The position numbers and the translations under genes were made by a program. 32,466 nt of DNA, taken from an uncultured Opitutia bacterium (GTDB lineage: Bacteria; Verrucomicrobiota; Verrucomicrobiia; Opitutales; Opitutaceae). Positions 1 to 9,060 of this stretch are shown one piece after another (within the stretch, counting starts at the first letter, position 1; every line of letters starts with the position of its first letter). Below the pieces are notes generated by a model. It ran no database searches and was not told the DNA's origin. It saw only the letters and a program-made list of their open reading frames with translations. The stretch is from positions 1-32,466 of the forward strand of contig CAIQBC010000141.1 of NCBI GenBank assembly GCA_903869955.1, written 5' to 3'.

Positions 1-1349
1 CCGTCGTGCTGCGCGACCCGGCAGGGAAGGTGCCGCTCCGCATCCTCGAGCAAAGCTACCGCGCCGACGTCATCTCGACCGGCCTCATGCTCCAGCTCAA
101 TGAGGGCAAGACCATCACCTTCCTCGTGCGCGACAAGGACGCGAAGGAATTTCCCCTTCAGGGGAAAATCATCCGCAGCGGCTACAACCCGGCAGGTGGC
201 AGTGCGCCTGGCACACCTATCCTCGCTTCAGATGGACCCGAAAGTGGCAAAGTGGTGGCCTATCTCGCCGACCGGGGCGCGAACCTTGGCACTCCGATCA
301 TCGAGGTGGACGGCAAGCTCCGCTTCTCGTTGCCGGGCGAGCCGATTTTTCCCGCGCTCGCCGACGATAGCATCCTCCGGCCCACGCTCACCTGGCAGCT
401 TGCCGCCGACGCGCCTGCGAAGCTCGACGCCGAGCTGAGCTACATCACAGGCGGCTTTACTTGGCAAGCCGCCTACAATCTTGTCGCGCCGGAAAAGGGA
501 AACACACTGGACATTACTGGTTGGGTGACGATCCAGAATAATTCTGGCGCACGTTTCGAAAACGCCACCGTCAAGCTTATGGCTGGTGATGTGAACAAAA
601 TCAGGGAAGAATACGCCTCCGATCAAGTTTCCGTTGCCACCACGGCAGCCGCACAATCTGTGGCCGCTCCACCCATGGTTACGGAAAAATCCTTTGATGA
701 GTTTCATCTTTATTCGCTCGCCCACCCAGTAACGTTGCGCGACCGTGAGACCAAGCAAGTCGAGTTCATCCGTGCGACTGGCGTGAAGTCCGAAACATTT
801 TACGTCTATGACGGCGCGGCAGTCAGCAATTTCCAAGGAATGCGGGCCGAATTTCTCCGCAATCCCGACTATGGCACCCGATCCAACACCAAGGTGTCAG
901 CAATGCGCGAGTTCAAGAACACGAAAGAAAATGGCCTCGGCCTGCCACTGCCCAAAGGACGGGTGCGTTTCTACCGGCAAGACGATGCCGACCATCGTAT
1001 TGAGTTCACTGGGGAGAACAACCTCGACCACACGCCCGAAGGCGAGACGGTGCGCTTTTACACCGGCGACGTGTTTGATCTCGTCGGTGGGCGGACACGG
1101 GTTGATTTCCAACTCGACAACCGGGGCAACTCGGCGACGGAGAAATTCGAGATCAAGGTCCGCAACCGCAAGAAGGAGCCGGTGGAAATCCGCGTCGTCG
1201 AGCACCTCTACCGCTGGACGAATTGGACGATCACCGAGAAGAGCGACGAGTTCACCAAGACCGACGCGCAGACGGTCGAGTTCCGCGTGAAGCTCGCGCC
1301 CGACGAGGAGAAGCCCGTCACCTACACGGTACGCTACACTTGGAATTGA
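1..1349 (+). CDS. DUF4139 domain-containing protein, 5'-truncated by the window edge
   Basis: ORF open from the window edge; the listed start at 6 is a GTG and probably internal. Motifs such as LSYITGGFTWQAAYNLVAPEKGNTLDITGWVTIQNNSG..F.NA.VKLMAGDVN are typical of DUF4139. Confidence 0.85.
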   Translation, partial: VVLRDPAGKVPLRILEQSYRADVISTGLMLQLNEGKTITFLVRDKDAKEFPLQGKIIRSGYNPAGGSAPGTPILASDGPESGKVVAYLADRGANLGTPIIEVDGKLRFSLPGEPIFPALADDSILRPTLTWQLAADAPAKLDAELSYITGGFTWQAAYNLVAPEKGNTLDITGWVTIQNNSGARFENATVKLMAGDVNKIREEYASDQVSVATTAAAQSVAAPPMVTEKSFDEFHLYSLAHPVTLRDRETKQVEFIRATGVKSETFYVYDGAAVSNFQGMRAEFLRNPDYGTRSNTKVSAMREFKNTKENGLGLPLPKGRVRFYRQDDADHRIEFTGENNLDHTPEGETVRFYTGDVFDLVGGRTRVDFQLDNRGNSATEKFEIKVRNRKKEPVEIRVVEHLYRWTNWTITEKSDEFTKTDAQTVEFRVKLAPDEEKPVTYTVRYTWN

Positions 1350-1549
1350 ACGGGTGGGGCCTTGGGAGAAGTGGGCCGACCGGTCAGGCCTTGGAGGCTT
1401 TCCGAATGGCGTCTGCCATTGTCGGGGCGCAGTCATGCTGCGCCCGTTTGGAATCGCGGCCCGATTTGGCCGGAGGTGTGACCCTGAAAGAGTCTATTGC
1501 AGCACGGGTGAAAAAACGGAAAAAAGGCGATTTCTCAGAGGTGAAAACT

Positions 1550-1623
1550 TGGCTGCCCGACATGGATTCGAACCATGACTAGGCGAGTCAAAGTCGCCTG
1601 TGCTACCATTACACCATCAGGCA
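1550..1623 (-). tRNA. tRNA-Gln (anticodon UUG)
   Basis: Reverse complement TGCCTGATGGTGTAATGGTAGCACAGGCGACTTTGACTCGCCTAGTCATGGTTCGAATCCATGTCGGGCAGCCA folds as a cloverleaf: acceptor TGCCTGA/TCGGGCA, anticodon stem GGCGA-CTTTGAC-TCGCC with anticodon TTG, T-loop GGTTCGAATCC, encoded CCA. Confidence 0.95.
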
Positions 1624-1669
1624 AAGGAGCGGGCAGCGTGAGGTGCTTTAGGCGCGCGTCAAGACAGCA

Positions 1670-1783
1670 TGAGAATTGGTAGGCTCAGTCTGTAGGGGCG
1701 GCTCTCCGAGCCGTCTGTGGTCGCCTCGGAGAGGCGCCCCTACCTCCTGACGTACCACTGCCTGAGAATCCGTAGCCTACCAC
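1670..1783. repeat. Nested palindromic (REP/REPIN-like) intergenic element
   Basis: Arms GTAGGGGCGGCTCTCCGAGCCG (1692-1713) and CGCCTCGGAGAGGCGCCCCTAC (1722-1743) are inverted repeats with two mismatches. They are flanked by a perfect 9-nt inverted repeat TGGTAGGCT (1678-1686)/AGCCTACCA (1774-1782). Confidence 0.75.
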
Positions 1784-1821
1784 AAATGCGCCGAGGCCTC
1801 ACGCGAGGTGCAAACTTCCGT

Positions 1822-2145
1822 TCAAATCCGCGCGAGCAGTTTTTCCTTGAGCGTGGCTTTCGGCATCAGGCCGACAATGGTTTCCACGAGCTGGCCGTTC
1901 TTGAAGAGCAGCATCGTGGGGATGGCGCGCACGCCATATTCGGCGGAGACGGCGTCGTTGTCGTCCACGTTGAGCTTGGTGATCTGCACCTTGCCGGTCA
2001 GCTCGGTGGCAAGTTCCTCAAGGATCGGAGCGATCGCCTTGCAGGGGCCGCACCACGGCGCCCAGAAGTCCACGAGCGTGAGCGTGGCCGAGGCGATGGC
2101 GGTCTTGAAGGAGGTGGCGTCGAGGTTGGTGATGTTGGCGGACAT
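1822..2145 (-). CDS. trxA: Thioredoxin
   Basis: WAPWCGPCK active site, NVDDN, YGVRAIPTMLLFKNGQ motifs. Start reassigned to MSANITNL at 2145 rather than the longest ORF. Confidence 0.95.
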   Translation of the reverse strand: MSANITNLDATSFKTAIASATLTLVDFWAPWCGPCKAIAPILEELATELTGKVQITKLNVDDNDAVSAEYGVRAIPTMLLFKNGQLVETIVGLMPKATLKEKLLARI

Positions 2146-2216
2146 GGTGGAAAACTGAACGGTGAGGGAGGAAAGGTGAAAGTCAAAAGGGCGTGGTTGC
2201 TGGCGGGAAGGCAAAT

Positions 2217-2522
2217 TCACCTTGGCGCGGACGCCTGCAGGATCTCGGCGAGCTCCTTCGGCTCGACGCTTTCGAGGCGTTTGTGACGGCGCTTCAGCTC
2301 CTCGAAGGTCTTTACGACCGTCTCGGTCATGCGCCCGTGGGTCTCCTCCGAGCCGCCGACGAGCACGAACTGCTCGCCCGTCGTGAGACGCTTGTGGCCG
2401 TCGTCATGGTCGAGGGCGAGGCCGAGGAGGCCGGCGCGAACCTTGGCCGCCTTGGGCGGGTTAATTTTTGCCTTGGTGGCCGCGGGCACGGGCCGCGTGG
2501 GCTTGGTGGGTTTTTTGCTCAC
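2217..2522 (-). CDS. Small hypothetical protein (101 aa), translationally coupled to scpA
   Basis: GTG start at 2522 overlaps the scpA stop (GTGA overlap, 2519-2522); Lys-rich N-terminus followed by a charged helical C-terminus. Confidence 0.7.
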   Translation of the reverse strand: MSKKPTKPTRPVPAATKAKINPPKAAKVRAGLLGLALDHDDGHKRLTTGEQFVLVGGSEETHGRMTETVVKTFEELKRRHKRLESVEPKELAEILQASAPR

Positions 2523-3304
2523 GCGGTCAACGTGCCGGCTTCGGCGGGCGTTTCAAGCGGGTTTTCTTCGGGGGGCGGTTCCTCACGCGCCGAGCACTCG
2601 ATGTCGGAGAACGCCTCGTTTTGCCGCACGCGCAGCCGGCCGAGGCGCGTGAGCTCCAGCACGGCCAGGAAAGTTGCCACGAGCACGCGCAGGCTCACGG
2701 GCCCGGTGAACAGGGCGGAGAACACAAACGTGGGCCGCGTGCGCGTGAGCGCGAGGAGCTCCTCCATCTTGTCGGCCACGGTCACCTGCTCGTCCTCGAT
2801 CTCACCGACGACGAGCTTTTCCGCGAGGCGGCGCAGCACGAGGTTGAACGTGGCCCAGAGGTCGAGCCGGCCGACGGGTTTGAGCGCCCGGTCGGCGGAG
2901 AGCACGGAGACGTGGCGGGCGAGCATGTCGCGCTGCGCGACGGCCAGCTCGTTGAGCTTGGCGGCGGCCTCCTTGAATTTTTTGTATTGGAGGAGCTGGT
3001 TGACGAGCTCCCAGCGCGGGTCGAACCCCTCGTCGTCTCCGTCGGGGTCCACGGCGGCCTCGCCCCGGGGGAGGAGCATCCGACTTTTGATCTCCATCAG
3101 CGACGCGGCCATGACAAAGAAATCGCCCGCGACCTCCAGGTCGAGCTGCTGCATCGAGCGGAGGACGGCGATGTATTGCCGGGTGACGGACTCGATGGGG
3201 ATGTCGTAGATATCGAGCTCGTTTTTTCGGATGAGAAAAAGGAGAAGGTCAAGCGGGCCTTCAAAGACGGGCAGCTTGATGCGGTGGTCGGTGTCGGAAA
3301 CCAT
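2519..3304 (-). CDS. scpA: Segregation and condensation protein A
   Basis: IKLPVFEGPLDLLLFLIRKNELDIYDIPIESVTRQYI plus FFVMAASLMEIKSRMLLPR are classic ScpA kleisin motifs. Start taken as MVSDTDH at 3304. Confidence 0.93.
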   Translation of the reverse strand: MVSDTDHRIKLPVFEGPLDLLLFLIRKNELDIYDIPIESVTRQYIAVLRSMQQLDLEVAGDFFVMAASLMEIKSRMLLPRGEAAVDPDGDDEGFDPRWELVNQLLQYKKFKEAAAKLNELAVAQRDMLARHVSVLSADRALKPVGRLDLWATFNLVLRRLAEKLVVGEIEDEQVTVADKMEELLALTRTRPTFVFSALFTGPVSLRVLVATFLAVLELTRLGRLRVRQNEAFSDIECSAREEPPPEENPLETPAEAGTLTA

Positions 3305-3427
3305 GCGGCGAGGCTGGCGGGCCGCCGCGGGCGAGGCAAATGACAAATGGCGGCGTTACGGACCTTGCGCCTTTCGTCAGACAAAACTCGCGACTTTGCA
3401 CGCGTCCTGCTTAATGGGGCGAACCGC

Positions 3428-4933
3428 ATGTCCACCGCCACCGATATTCCCGCGCCCGCCTCCGCCGCCGCCCGGCCTGCGCCCGTGCCCGAGGGCTTCT
3501 TCAAGCCCTACGACACGGACGGTTTTTTCGACGAGGTGCTCACGGCCAAGGGACGGGTCTGGCCGCACTACGCGCGCTTCCTGGAAAAATTCGCCGGGCT
3601 CAACAAGGCCGAGTTCGACGCCAAGCGCCGCGCCGTGGACCTCGCGTTTCTGCGGCAGGGCATCACGTTCAACGTCTATGGCGACTCGCAGGGTGCCGAG
3701 CGCATTTTCCCCTTCGACCTCATGCCGCGCATCATCCCGGCGCGTGAGTGGGAGCACCTCGAGGCCGGCCTCATCCAGCGCATCACCGCGCTCAACCTTT
3801 TCCTCCACGACATCTACCACGACCAGCACATCCTCAACGATGGCACCATCCCGGCGGAATACGTTTTCTCGGCGAAGCATTTCCGGCGCGAGTTCGTGAA
3901 CTTCAATGTCCCGCGCGACATCTACATCCATATCTGCGGCACCGACCTCATCCGCGATGACAAGGGCAACTACCTCGTCCTCGAGGACAACGGCCGCTGC
4001 CCTTCCGGCGTAAGCTACGTCCTCGAAAACCGCCGCGCCATCAAGCGCACGTTCCCGGAGAGCTTTGAGGAGTGCGGGGTCCGCCCGGTCGAGCACTACC
4101 CGGCCGAGCTGCTGAAGGTACTCAAGCACGTCGCCGCGTCCGGCGTGGCCGACCCGACCGTCGCGCTCCTCACCCCCGGCGCCTACAACTCCGCCTATTT
4201 CGAGCACACCTACCTCGCCCGCCAGATGGGCATCGAGATTGTCGAGGGCCGCGACCTGCTGGTGCGCGACCAGCGGGTCTGGATGCGCACGACCAAGGGA
4301 CTGCGCCCCGTCCATGTCATCTACCGGCGCATTGACGACGATTTTCTCGACCCGACCGTCTTCCGCAAGGACTCCGCGCTCGGCGTGCCCGGCCTCATCA
4401 ACGCCCTGCGGGCCGGGCATGTCTCGCTCGCCAACTCCATCGGCACCGGCGTCGCCGATGACAAGGTCATGTATTGTTTCGTGCCGCGCATGATCAAATA
4501 CTACCTCGACCAGGATCCCATCCTCCCGAACGTCCCCACCTATCTCGCCAACGAGGAGGCCGACCGGAAGCATATCCTCGCCAACCTCGACAAGCTCGTC
4601 GTGAAATCGGCCAACGAGGCCGGCGGCTACGGCATGCTGATGGGCCCGTCTTCCACCAAGGCCGAGCGCGAGGAGTTTGGCCGCAAGGTCGAGGCCGACC
4701 CGCGCAATTACATCGCGCAGCCGGTCGTTTCGCTCTCGCGCCATCCGACGTATTATGAGGGCGGTTTCGCCGGCCGGCACATTGATCTGCGGCCCTTCGT
4801 GCTCTACGGCGAAAAGCCGGTCATCATCCCCGGCGGCCTTACGCGCGTCGCGCTGCGCCCCGGCTCGCTGGTCGTCAATTCCTCCCAGGGCGGCGGCAGC
4901 AAGGACACCTGGGTGCTCTACGGCAACGAATAG
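3428..4933 (+). CDS. Circularly permuted type 2 ATP-grasp protein
   Basis: Motifs [80 protein letters not shown]. Start MSTATD at 3428. Confidence 0.9.
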   Translation: MSTATDIPAPASAAARPAPVPEGFFKPYDTDGFFDEVLTAKGRVWPHYARFLEKFAGLNKAEFDAKRRAVDLAFLRQGITFNVYGDSQGAERIFPFDLMPRIIPAREWEHLEAGLIQRITALNLFLHDIYHDQHILNDGTIPAEYVFSAKHFRREFVNFNVPRDIYIHICGTDLIRDDKGNYLVLEDNGRCPSGVSYVLENRRAIKRTFPESFEECGVRPVEHYPAELLKVLKHVAASGVADPTVALLTPGAYNSAYFEHTYLARQMGIEIVEGRDLLVRDQRVWMRTTKGLRPVHVIYRRIDDDFLDPTVFRKDSALGVPGLINALRAGHVSLANSIGTGVADDKVMYCFVPRMIKYYLDQDPILPNVPTYLANEEADRKHILANLDKLVVKSANEAGGYGMLMGPSSTKAEREEFGRKVEADPRNYIAQPVVSLSRHPTYYEGGFAGRHIDLRPFVLYGEKPVIIPGGLTRVALRPGSLVVNSSQGGGSKDTWVLYGNE

Positions 4934-4934
4934 A

Positions 4935-5117
4935 ACCCATGTCGCGCACCCCGGCGGCCGGGCCAACGAGACGTTCCCGGTCAACTCCTACGAGGCCGAA
5001 AGCCGCCGGCTCGCGCGCTTCACGACGCACGGCCACACGCCCGGCACGTTGAACGTCCCACCGCCAGAGAAACCCACTCCCGAGCAACCTTTCACACTCG
5101 ACCTGCGGGCGGTGTGA
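4935..5117 (+). pseudogene. C-terminal remnant of a DUF2126/transglutaminase-family protein
   Basis: Reading frame [60 protein letters not shown]-stop matches the remembered C-terminus of large DUF2126/transglutaminase proteins (..[32 protein letters not shown]...TLDLRR). No body of that gene lies upstream. Confidence 0.7.
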
Positions 5118-5219
5118 TTATTCCGAAATGGAGCCGCGACGTCCTCGTCACGATTGTGTCGCCAAACCATTCTTCTTCGCTTTCTTACGTGTTCTCGGAC
5201 ATCTAAGAAGTAATTGTTT

Positions 5220-5567
5220 CTACTTGGGTGAGATCATTACACAAAAATCTGCCGAAGATTTTCGGCTATCTTCCTTCTTTAGCAGCTTGAGCGCGGCTTG
5301 AGCAAGGTAAGGCCCTTCATGTATTGTCATCTGATGCCTCTTATTGGTGCCGGAAAAAGACATTGGCGAAAAACCTGAGAAAATTAGTCTAATGGCAATC
5401 CTGCCATCGCCTGTTGACTTCTCACATCGAATTGCCCACTCGGTATTTTCGGAAACGACGGGGTGGCTTTGTGGGAGTCCCCAGCGAAGCGATTTGCCAT
5501 CAAACTCTGTTTTTGAAAATGGAATTTTAACAAACCAATTGGGTGTTTCGGTGAGATAGGTAATCAT
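5220..5567 (-). CDS. Hypothetical protein (115 aa), no recognised family
   Basis: Uninterrupted ORF MITYLTETPNWFVKIPFSKTEFDGKSLRWGLPQSHPVVSENTEWAIRCEKSTGDGRIAIRLIF... in a locally AT-richer segment. Confidence 0.5.
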   Translation of the reverse strand: MITYLTETPNWFVKIPFSKTEFDGKSLRWGLPQSHPVVSENTEWAIRCEKSTGDGRIAIRLIFSGFSPMSFSGTNKRHQMTIHEGPYLAQAALKLLKKEDSRKSSADFCVMISPK

Positions 5568-5660
5568 AGTGAGATGGTGAAGTGCCCAACGCGCAACCTT
5601 CGCCGCGAATGCATCAGCGCAAGCTAATAATTAGGGAACTATGAAGAGAGCCAGAAGAGT

Positions 5661-7553
5661 TCAGGCTTTAATTATTGTTGTCGCTGTCAGACTGTCATCA
5701 GCAGTCGAAAACTCTCCCTGCCCGAATTGCAGCGAGCTGAGCCGACGATAGAGGCCGTCCGGTTTGGCCGACAGCTCGGTGTGATTGCCCAGCTCCACCA
5801 CCCGGCCGGCCTCCAGCACGGCGATGCGGTCGGCCGTGCGGATCGTAGCGAGCCGGTGCGCGACGATGAACGTGGTGCGGCCCGCCATCAGGCGCTCCAG
5901 CGCGACCTGCACGAGCCGCTCGCTCTCGCTGTCGAGCGAGCTGGTCGCCTCATCGAGGATGAGGATGGCGGGGTCCTTGAGGATCGCGCGGGCGATGGCG
6001 ATGCGCTGCCGCTGGCCGCCGGAGAGCTGGATGCCCCGGTCGCCGACCAGCGTGGCGTAGCCGTCGGGGAAGCTGGAGATGAACTCGTCCGCGTTGGCGA
6101 GACGGGCGGCCTCGCGGATGGCGGCGTCGTCCGCGCCGGGCCGGCCATAGACGATGTTCTCCGCGATCGTGCCGCCGAAGAGCAGCACGTCCTGCGGCAC
6201 AATCGCCATCTGACCACGCAGCCAGTGCAGCGGATAGTCACGGGCGTCACGCCCGTCGAGCAGCAGCCGGCCGCTGTCAGGTGCGTAAAAACGCAGCAGC
6301 AGGGCAGTGAGCGTGGATTTGCCCGCGCCGCTCGGGCCGACGAGGGCGATGCGTTCGCCGGCACGTGCGGTGAGCGTGATATCGTGCAGCACGGCAACAT
6401 CGGGCCGCGAGGGATAGCGGAAACTCACCGCCGCAAACGCCACCTCGCCACGCAAGCGGGCGGGTGGCGGCCCGGCCGTCGTGTCCGGCGCTCCGACCGC
6501 GATTTCGGTCGGCTCGCGCAGGAGCTCGCGCACCCGCTGGGTCGCGCCGACCGTTTTCTGTAGCTGGCTGAACAATTCCGCCGCCTGCCCCATCGCACCG
6601 GCAACGAAAGTGGTGTAGAGCACAAAACGGGTGAGCTGCCCCGGGCTGATGCCGCCGCTCTGGAGCAGCCCGGCACCGAACCACAGCACGATCACGATGC
6701 CGCCGAAGAGCGCGACGATGAAGAACGCCACGAACACCGCCCGCCAGCGGGCGGCGCTGAGCGCGGCGGCGAGCACCCGGGCGTTGGCGCGTTCATAACG
6801 GCCGAGCTCAAACGACTCGTTGGCAAAGGCCTTCACGCTGGCGATGGCCTGCAAGGTTTCCTCCACGATGGTGTTGGTTGCGGCCAACTGGTCCTGGGTC
6901 TCGCGGGCGAAACCCCGCAGCCGCCGCCCGAAAAACACCGCCGCCGCGATGAGCAGCGGCAGGGTGCCCAGCATCACCGCTGTGAGCCGGCCCGAGGTGA
7001 GCGCGATCATCGTGATGCCGCCGAGCAGGAAGACGGTCTGCCGGCAGATCTGCGGGAGGGCATCAATCAGCGCGCCCTCGATCTGGGCCACGTCGGTCGA
7101 GATGCGGCTGGTGAGCTCGCCGACCCTCCGCTGCGCGAAAAACGCCATCGGCAACGAGATGAGCCGGCCGTAGCAGTCCCGGCGCAAGTCGGCCAGCGCG
7201 CTCTGGCCGACGCGGTTGAAGGACAGGGCGCTGTTGAACGATGCGAGCGCCTGCATTGTGACCGACGCCGCGAGCAGGAGCGCGACCTGATTGAGGCTGA
7301 GGGTGCCGAGCAACGGCACGGTGGCGAGGCCAGGATTCAGCGCGGAATCAATGAGCGTGCCCGCGAGGAGCGGAAATGCCAGCCCGAGGGTGGCGCTGAT
7401 GAACAGGGTGGTGAGCCCGGATAAAAACCGCGCCCGGTAAGGGCGGACATAGCGCGCGAGCGCAAAGGTCTGGCGCAGGTTTTCGCGGTTGAGCGCCGCC
7501 TTGGGGAGGCGGTCCTGGGCCATGTCGGCTTGGGCTGGTGTGGAACGTGCCAT
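5661..7553 (-). CDS. ABC transporter, fused permease/ATPase (MsbA-like exporter)
   Basis: N-terminal TM region; Walker A ALVGPSGAGKSTL, signature LSGGQRQRIAIARAIL, Walker B AILILDEATSSLDSESE, H-loop VAHRLATI. Start MARSTPAQ at 7553. Confidence 0.93.
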   Translation of the reverse strand: MARSTPAQADMAQDRLPKAALNRENLRQTFALARYVRPYRARFLSGLTTLFISATLGLAFPLLAGTLIDSALNPGLATVPLLGTLSLNQVALLLAASVTMQALASFNSALSFNRVGQSALADLRRDCYGRLISLPMAFFAQRRVGELTSRISTDVAQIEGALIDALPQICRQTVFLLGGITMIALTSGRLTAVMLGTLPLLIAAAVFFGRRLRGFARETQDQLAATNTIVEETLQAIASVKAFANESFELGRYERANARVLAAALSAARWRAVFVAFFIVALFGGIVIVLWFGAGLLQSGGISPGQLTRFVLYTTFVAGAMGQAAELFSQLQKTVGATQRVRELLREPTEIAVGAPDTTAGPPPARLRGEVAFAAVSFRYPSRPDVAVLHDITLTARAGERIALVGPSGAGKSTLTALLLRFYAPDSGRLLLDGRDARDYPLHWLRGQMAIVPQDVLLFGGTIAENIVYGRPGADDAAIREAARLANADEFISSFPDGYATLVGDRGIQLSGGQRQRIAIARAILKDPAILILDEATSSLDSESERLVQVALERLMAGRTTFIVAHRLATIRTADRIAVLEAGRVVELGNHTELSAKPDGLYRRLSSLQFGQGEFSTADDSLTATTIIKA

Positions 7554-7647
7554 GGGCGTGAAGTTGCAGGGCTCGCAAGGAAAAGGCGAGGGCCGCAAAC
7601 GCATCGCGGCGAGCCTTCCCTGGCAGGCGCAACCATCCGCTTACATT

Positions 7648-8847
7648 TTAGCCGGTGACACAAGGGGCAGCCTGACGGCGGAAGGCGGCAACGAAGAAAG
7701 CGTCGGTGTCGTGGCGGGCGGGAAGGATGGTGAGCGTTGGGCCGGGGCCGGGAAAACCGAAACGCTCGTGCAACGGGGCGGGCACAAAGGCGGGTTCGGT
7801 GGCGAGGAAGGCGTCAGCAACGGCCTCGTTTTCCATCCGGCTGAGCGAGCACGTTGCGTAGACCAGCAGGCCGCTAGGACGGACGAACGGGGCGTGATGG
7901 CGCAGGATTTCCAACTGGCGGGTGGCATGCGCGGGGATGTCGGCGGGCGTGGTGCTCCATTTCAAGTGTGGTGCGCGCCGCCAGGTGCCGGTGCCGCTGC
8001 ACGGAGCGTCCACCAGCACGCCGTCATAACCGTCGGCGGCGGGGTGGGGGACCACGCGGATGCCGGGGAGCTGGGCGCGCGCGGCGCGGAGCTTCAATTC
8101 GTCGAGCGCGGCGGGGCGCGGGTCGGTGGCATCAACGTGGCCGGCGGGGCCGAGGAGGCGGGCGAGCTGGAGCGTCTTGCCGCCAGCACCCGCGCAGGCA
8201 TCGAGCCAGCGGCCGCCGGGCGCAATTCCGACGCTGGCGAGCACGAGCTGCGAGCCGAGGTCTTGGACCTCGAAAAGGCCGGAGCGAAACGCGTCGGTCT
8301 TGGTCACGTCGGCCTCGGCGTCGAGGCGGAGCGCGCCGGGCAGCCCGGGCGGCTGCGTCCATGGCCAGCCGTGCGCGGCGAACTCGGTGAAGATTTTTTC
8401 GGGGGTATCGGTTTGCATGCGCAGCCAGAGCGGGGCGCGGCGGTTGAGCGCAGCGAGCTCCTCCGGCGCGAACGCCGCCGGGCAGTGTTCCCGCACCCAT
8501 GCGGGCAGCATCGCCGCCGGGTCCAAGGCCGGTGGCTCGCCAGTGGCGAAGGCGGCGCGAAAGGCGCGCGTATCCTTGGTGTCGGCGGCAAGCCACGCGA
8601 TGATACGGACGGCCTCGTCGGGCGCGGGACTGAGCGGCGGCTCGATCTCCGGCAGGTGGCGCAACGCGGTGAAAACGAGTGCGCGGTAAAGGCGACGGTC
8701 ACGCGCGCCAAAGGCAGGGTTGGCGGCGAGGAGGCGCTGGAGGCGAGCCGGGAGGTTGCGGTCGGCGCGCCAGTGCGGGCGCAGCGCGGCAAGCAGGCGC
8801 AGGAGGTGTTGCGACTGGTTGGCGGCGATGCGGTCGGGCAGGGGCAT
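7648..8847 (-). CDS. RsmB/NOP family RNA m5C methyltransferase
   Basis: WLDACAGAGGKTLQLA SAM motif, VLVDAPCSGTGTWRR and LVYATCSLSRMENE catalytic Cys motifs; NusB-like N-terminus. Start MPLPDRIAANQ at 8847. Confidence 0.92.
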   Translation of the reverse strand: MPLPDRIAANQSQHLLRLLAALRPHWRADRNLPARLQRLLAANPAFGARDRRLYRALVFTALRHLPEIEPPLSPAPDEAVRIIAWLAADTKDTRAFRAAFATGEPPALDPAAMLPAWVREHCPAAFAPEELAALNRRAPLWLRMQTDTPEKIFTEFAAHGWPWTQPPGLPGALRLDAEADVTKTDAFRSGLFEVQDLGSQLVLASVGIAPGGRWLDACAGAGGKTLQLARLLGPAGHVDATDPRPAALDELKLRAARAQLPGIRVVPHPAADGYDGVLVDAPCSGTGTWRRAPHLKWSTTPADIPAHATRQLEILRHHAPFVRPSGLLVYATCSLSRMENEAVADAFLATEPAFVPAPLHERFGFPGPGPTLTILPARHDTDAFFVAAFRRQAAPCVTG

Positions 8848-8909
8848 GGGTTGGTTGAATCTGAAAGCTGTAAAGGGTGAACCGCGAAGGGTCGCGCATA
8901 AATGCGAAT

Positions 8910-9060
8910 TCGGATTCAGTCCGAGTGAGCCCACGGAGGGGCTCCGATTTCAGCGGAACAGAAAGCAGCGGCCCGGCGCCGGGCCTTCGCGGTGGAAAAA
9001 TCTGCCTTTGCGGGCCTCGCCAGCTTTTCCTCCAAGTTTCGCGGATGCGCGACGCGCATC
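8910..9060. repeat. Cluster of four short perfect inverted repeats in the lptD-rsmB spacer
   Basis: TCGGA-TTCAG-TCCGA (8910-8924), GAGCCC-ACGGAG-GGGCTC (8927-8944), GGCCCGGCGCCGGGCC (8970-8985), GATGCGC-GAC-GCGCATC (9044-9060). Confidence 0.7.

Noticed and set aside
1717-2286. 189-aa plus-strand ORF across the thioredoxin gene
   Set aside because: Opposite strand encodes a clear thioredoxin with WCGPC.
3377-4984. 535-aa minus-strand ORF antisense to the ATP-grasp gene
   Set aside because: Antisense shadow; Ala/Val/Glu/Asp-rich without motifs.
4939-5117. ATG at 4939 as the start of a real small gene after the ATP-grasp ORF
   Set aside because: That frame translates to Arg/Pro/Ser-rich sequence; the DUF2126-like frame is offset and lacks its own start, so a remnant fits better.
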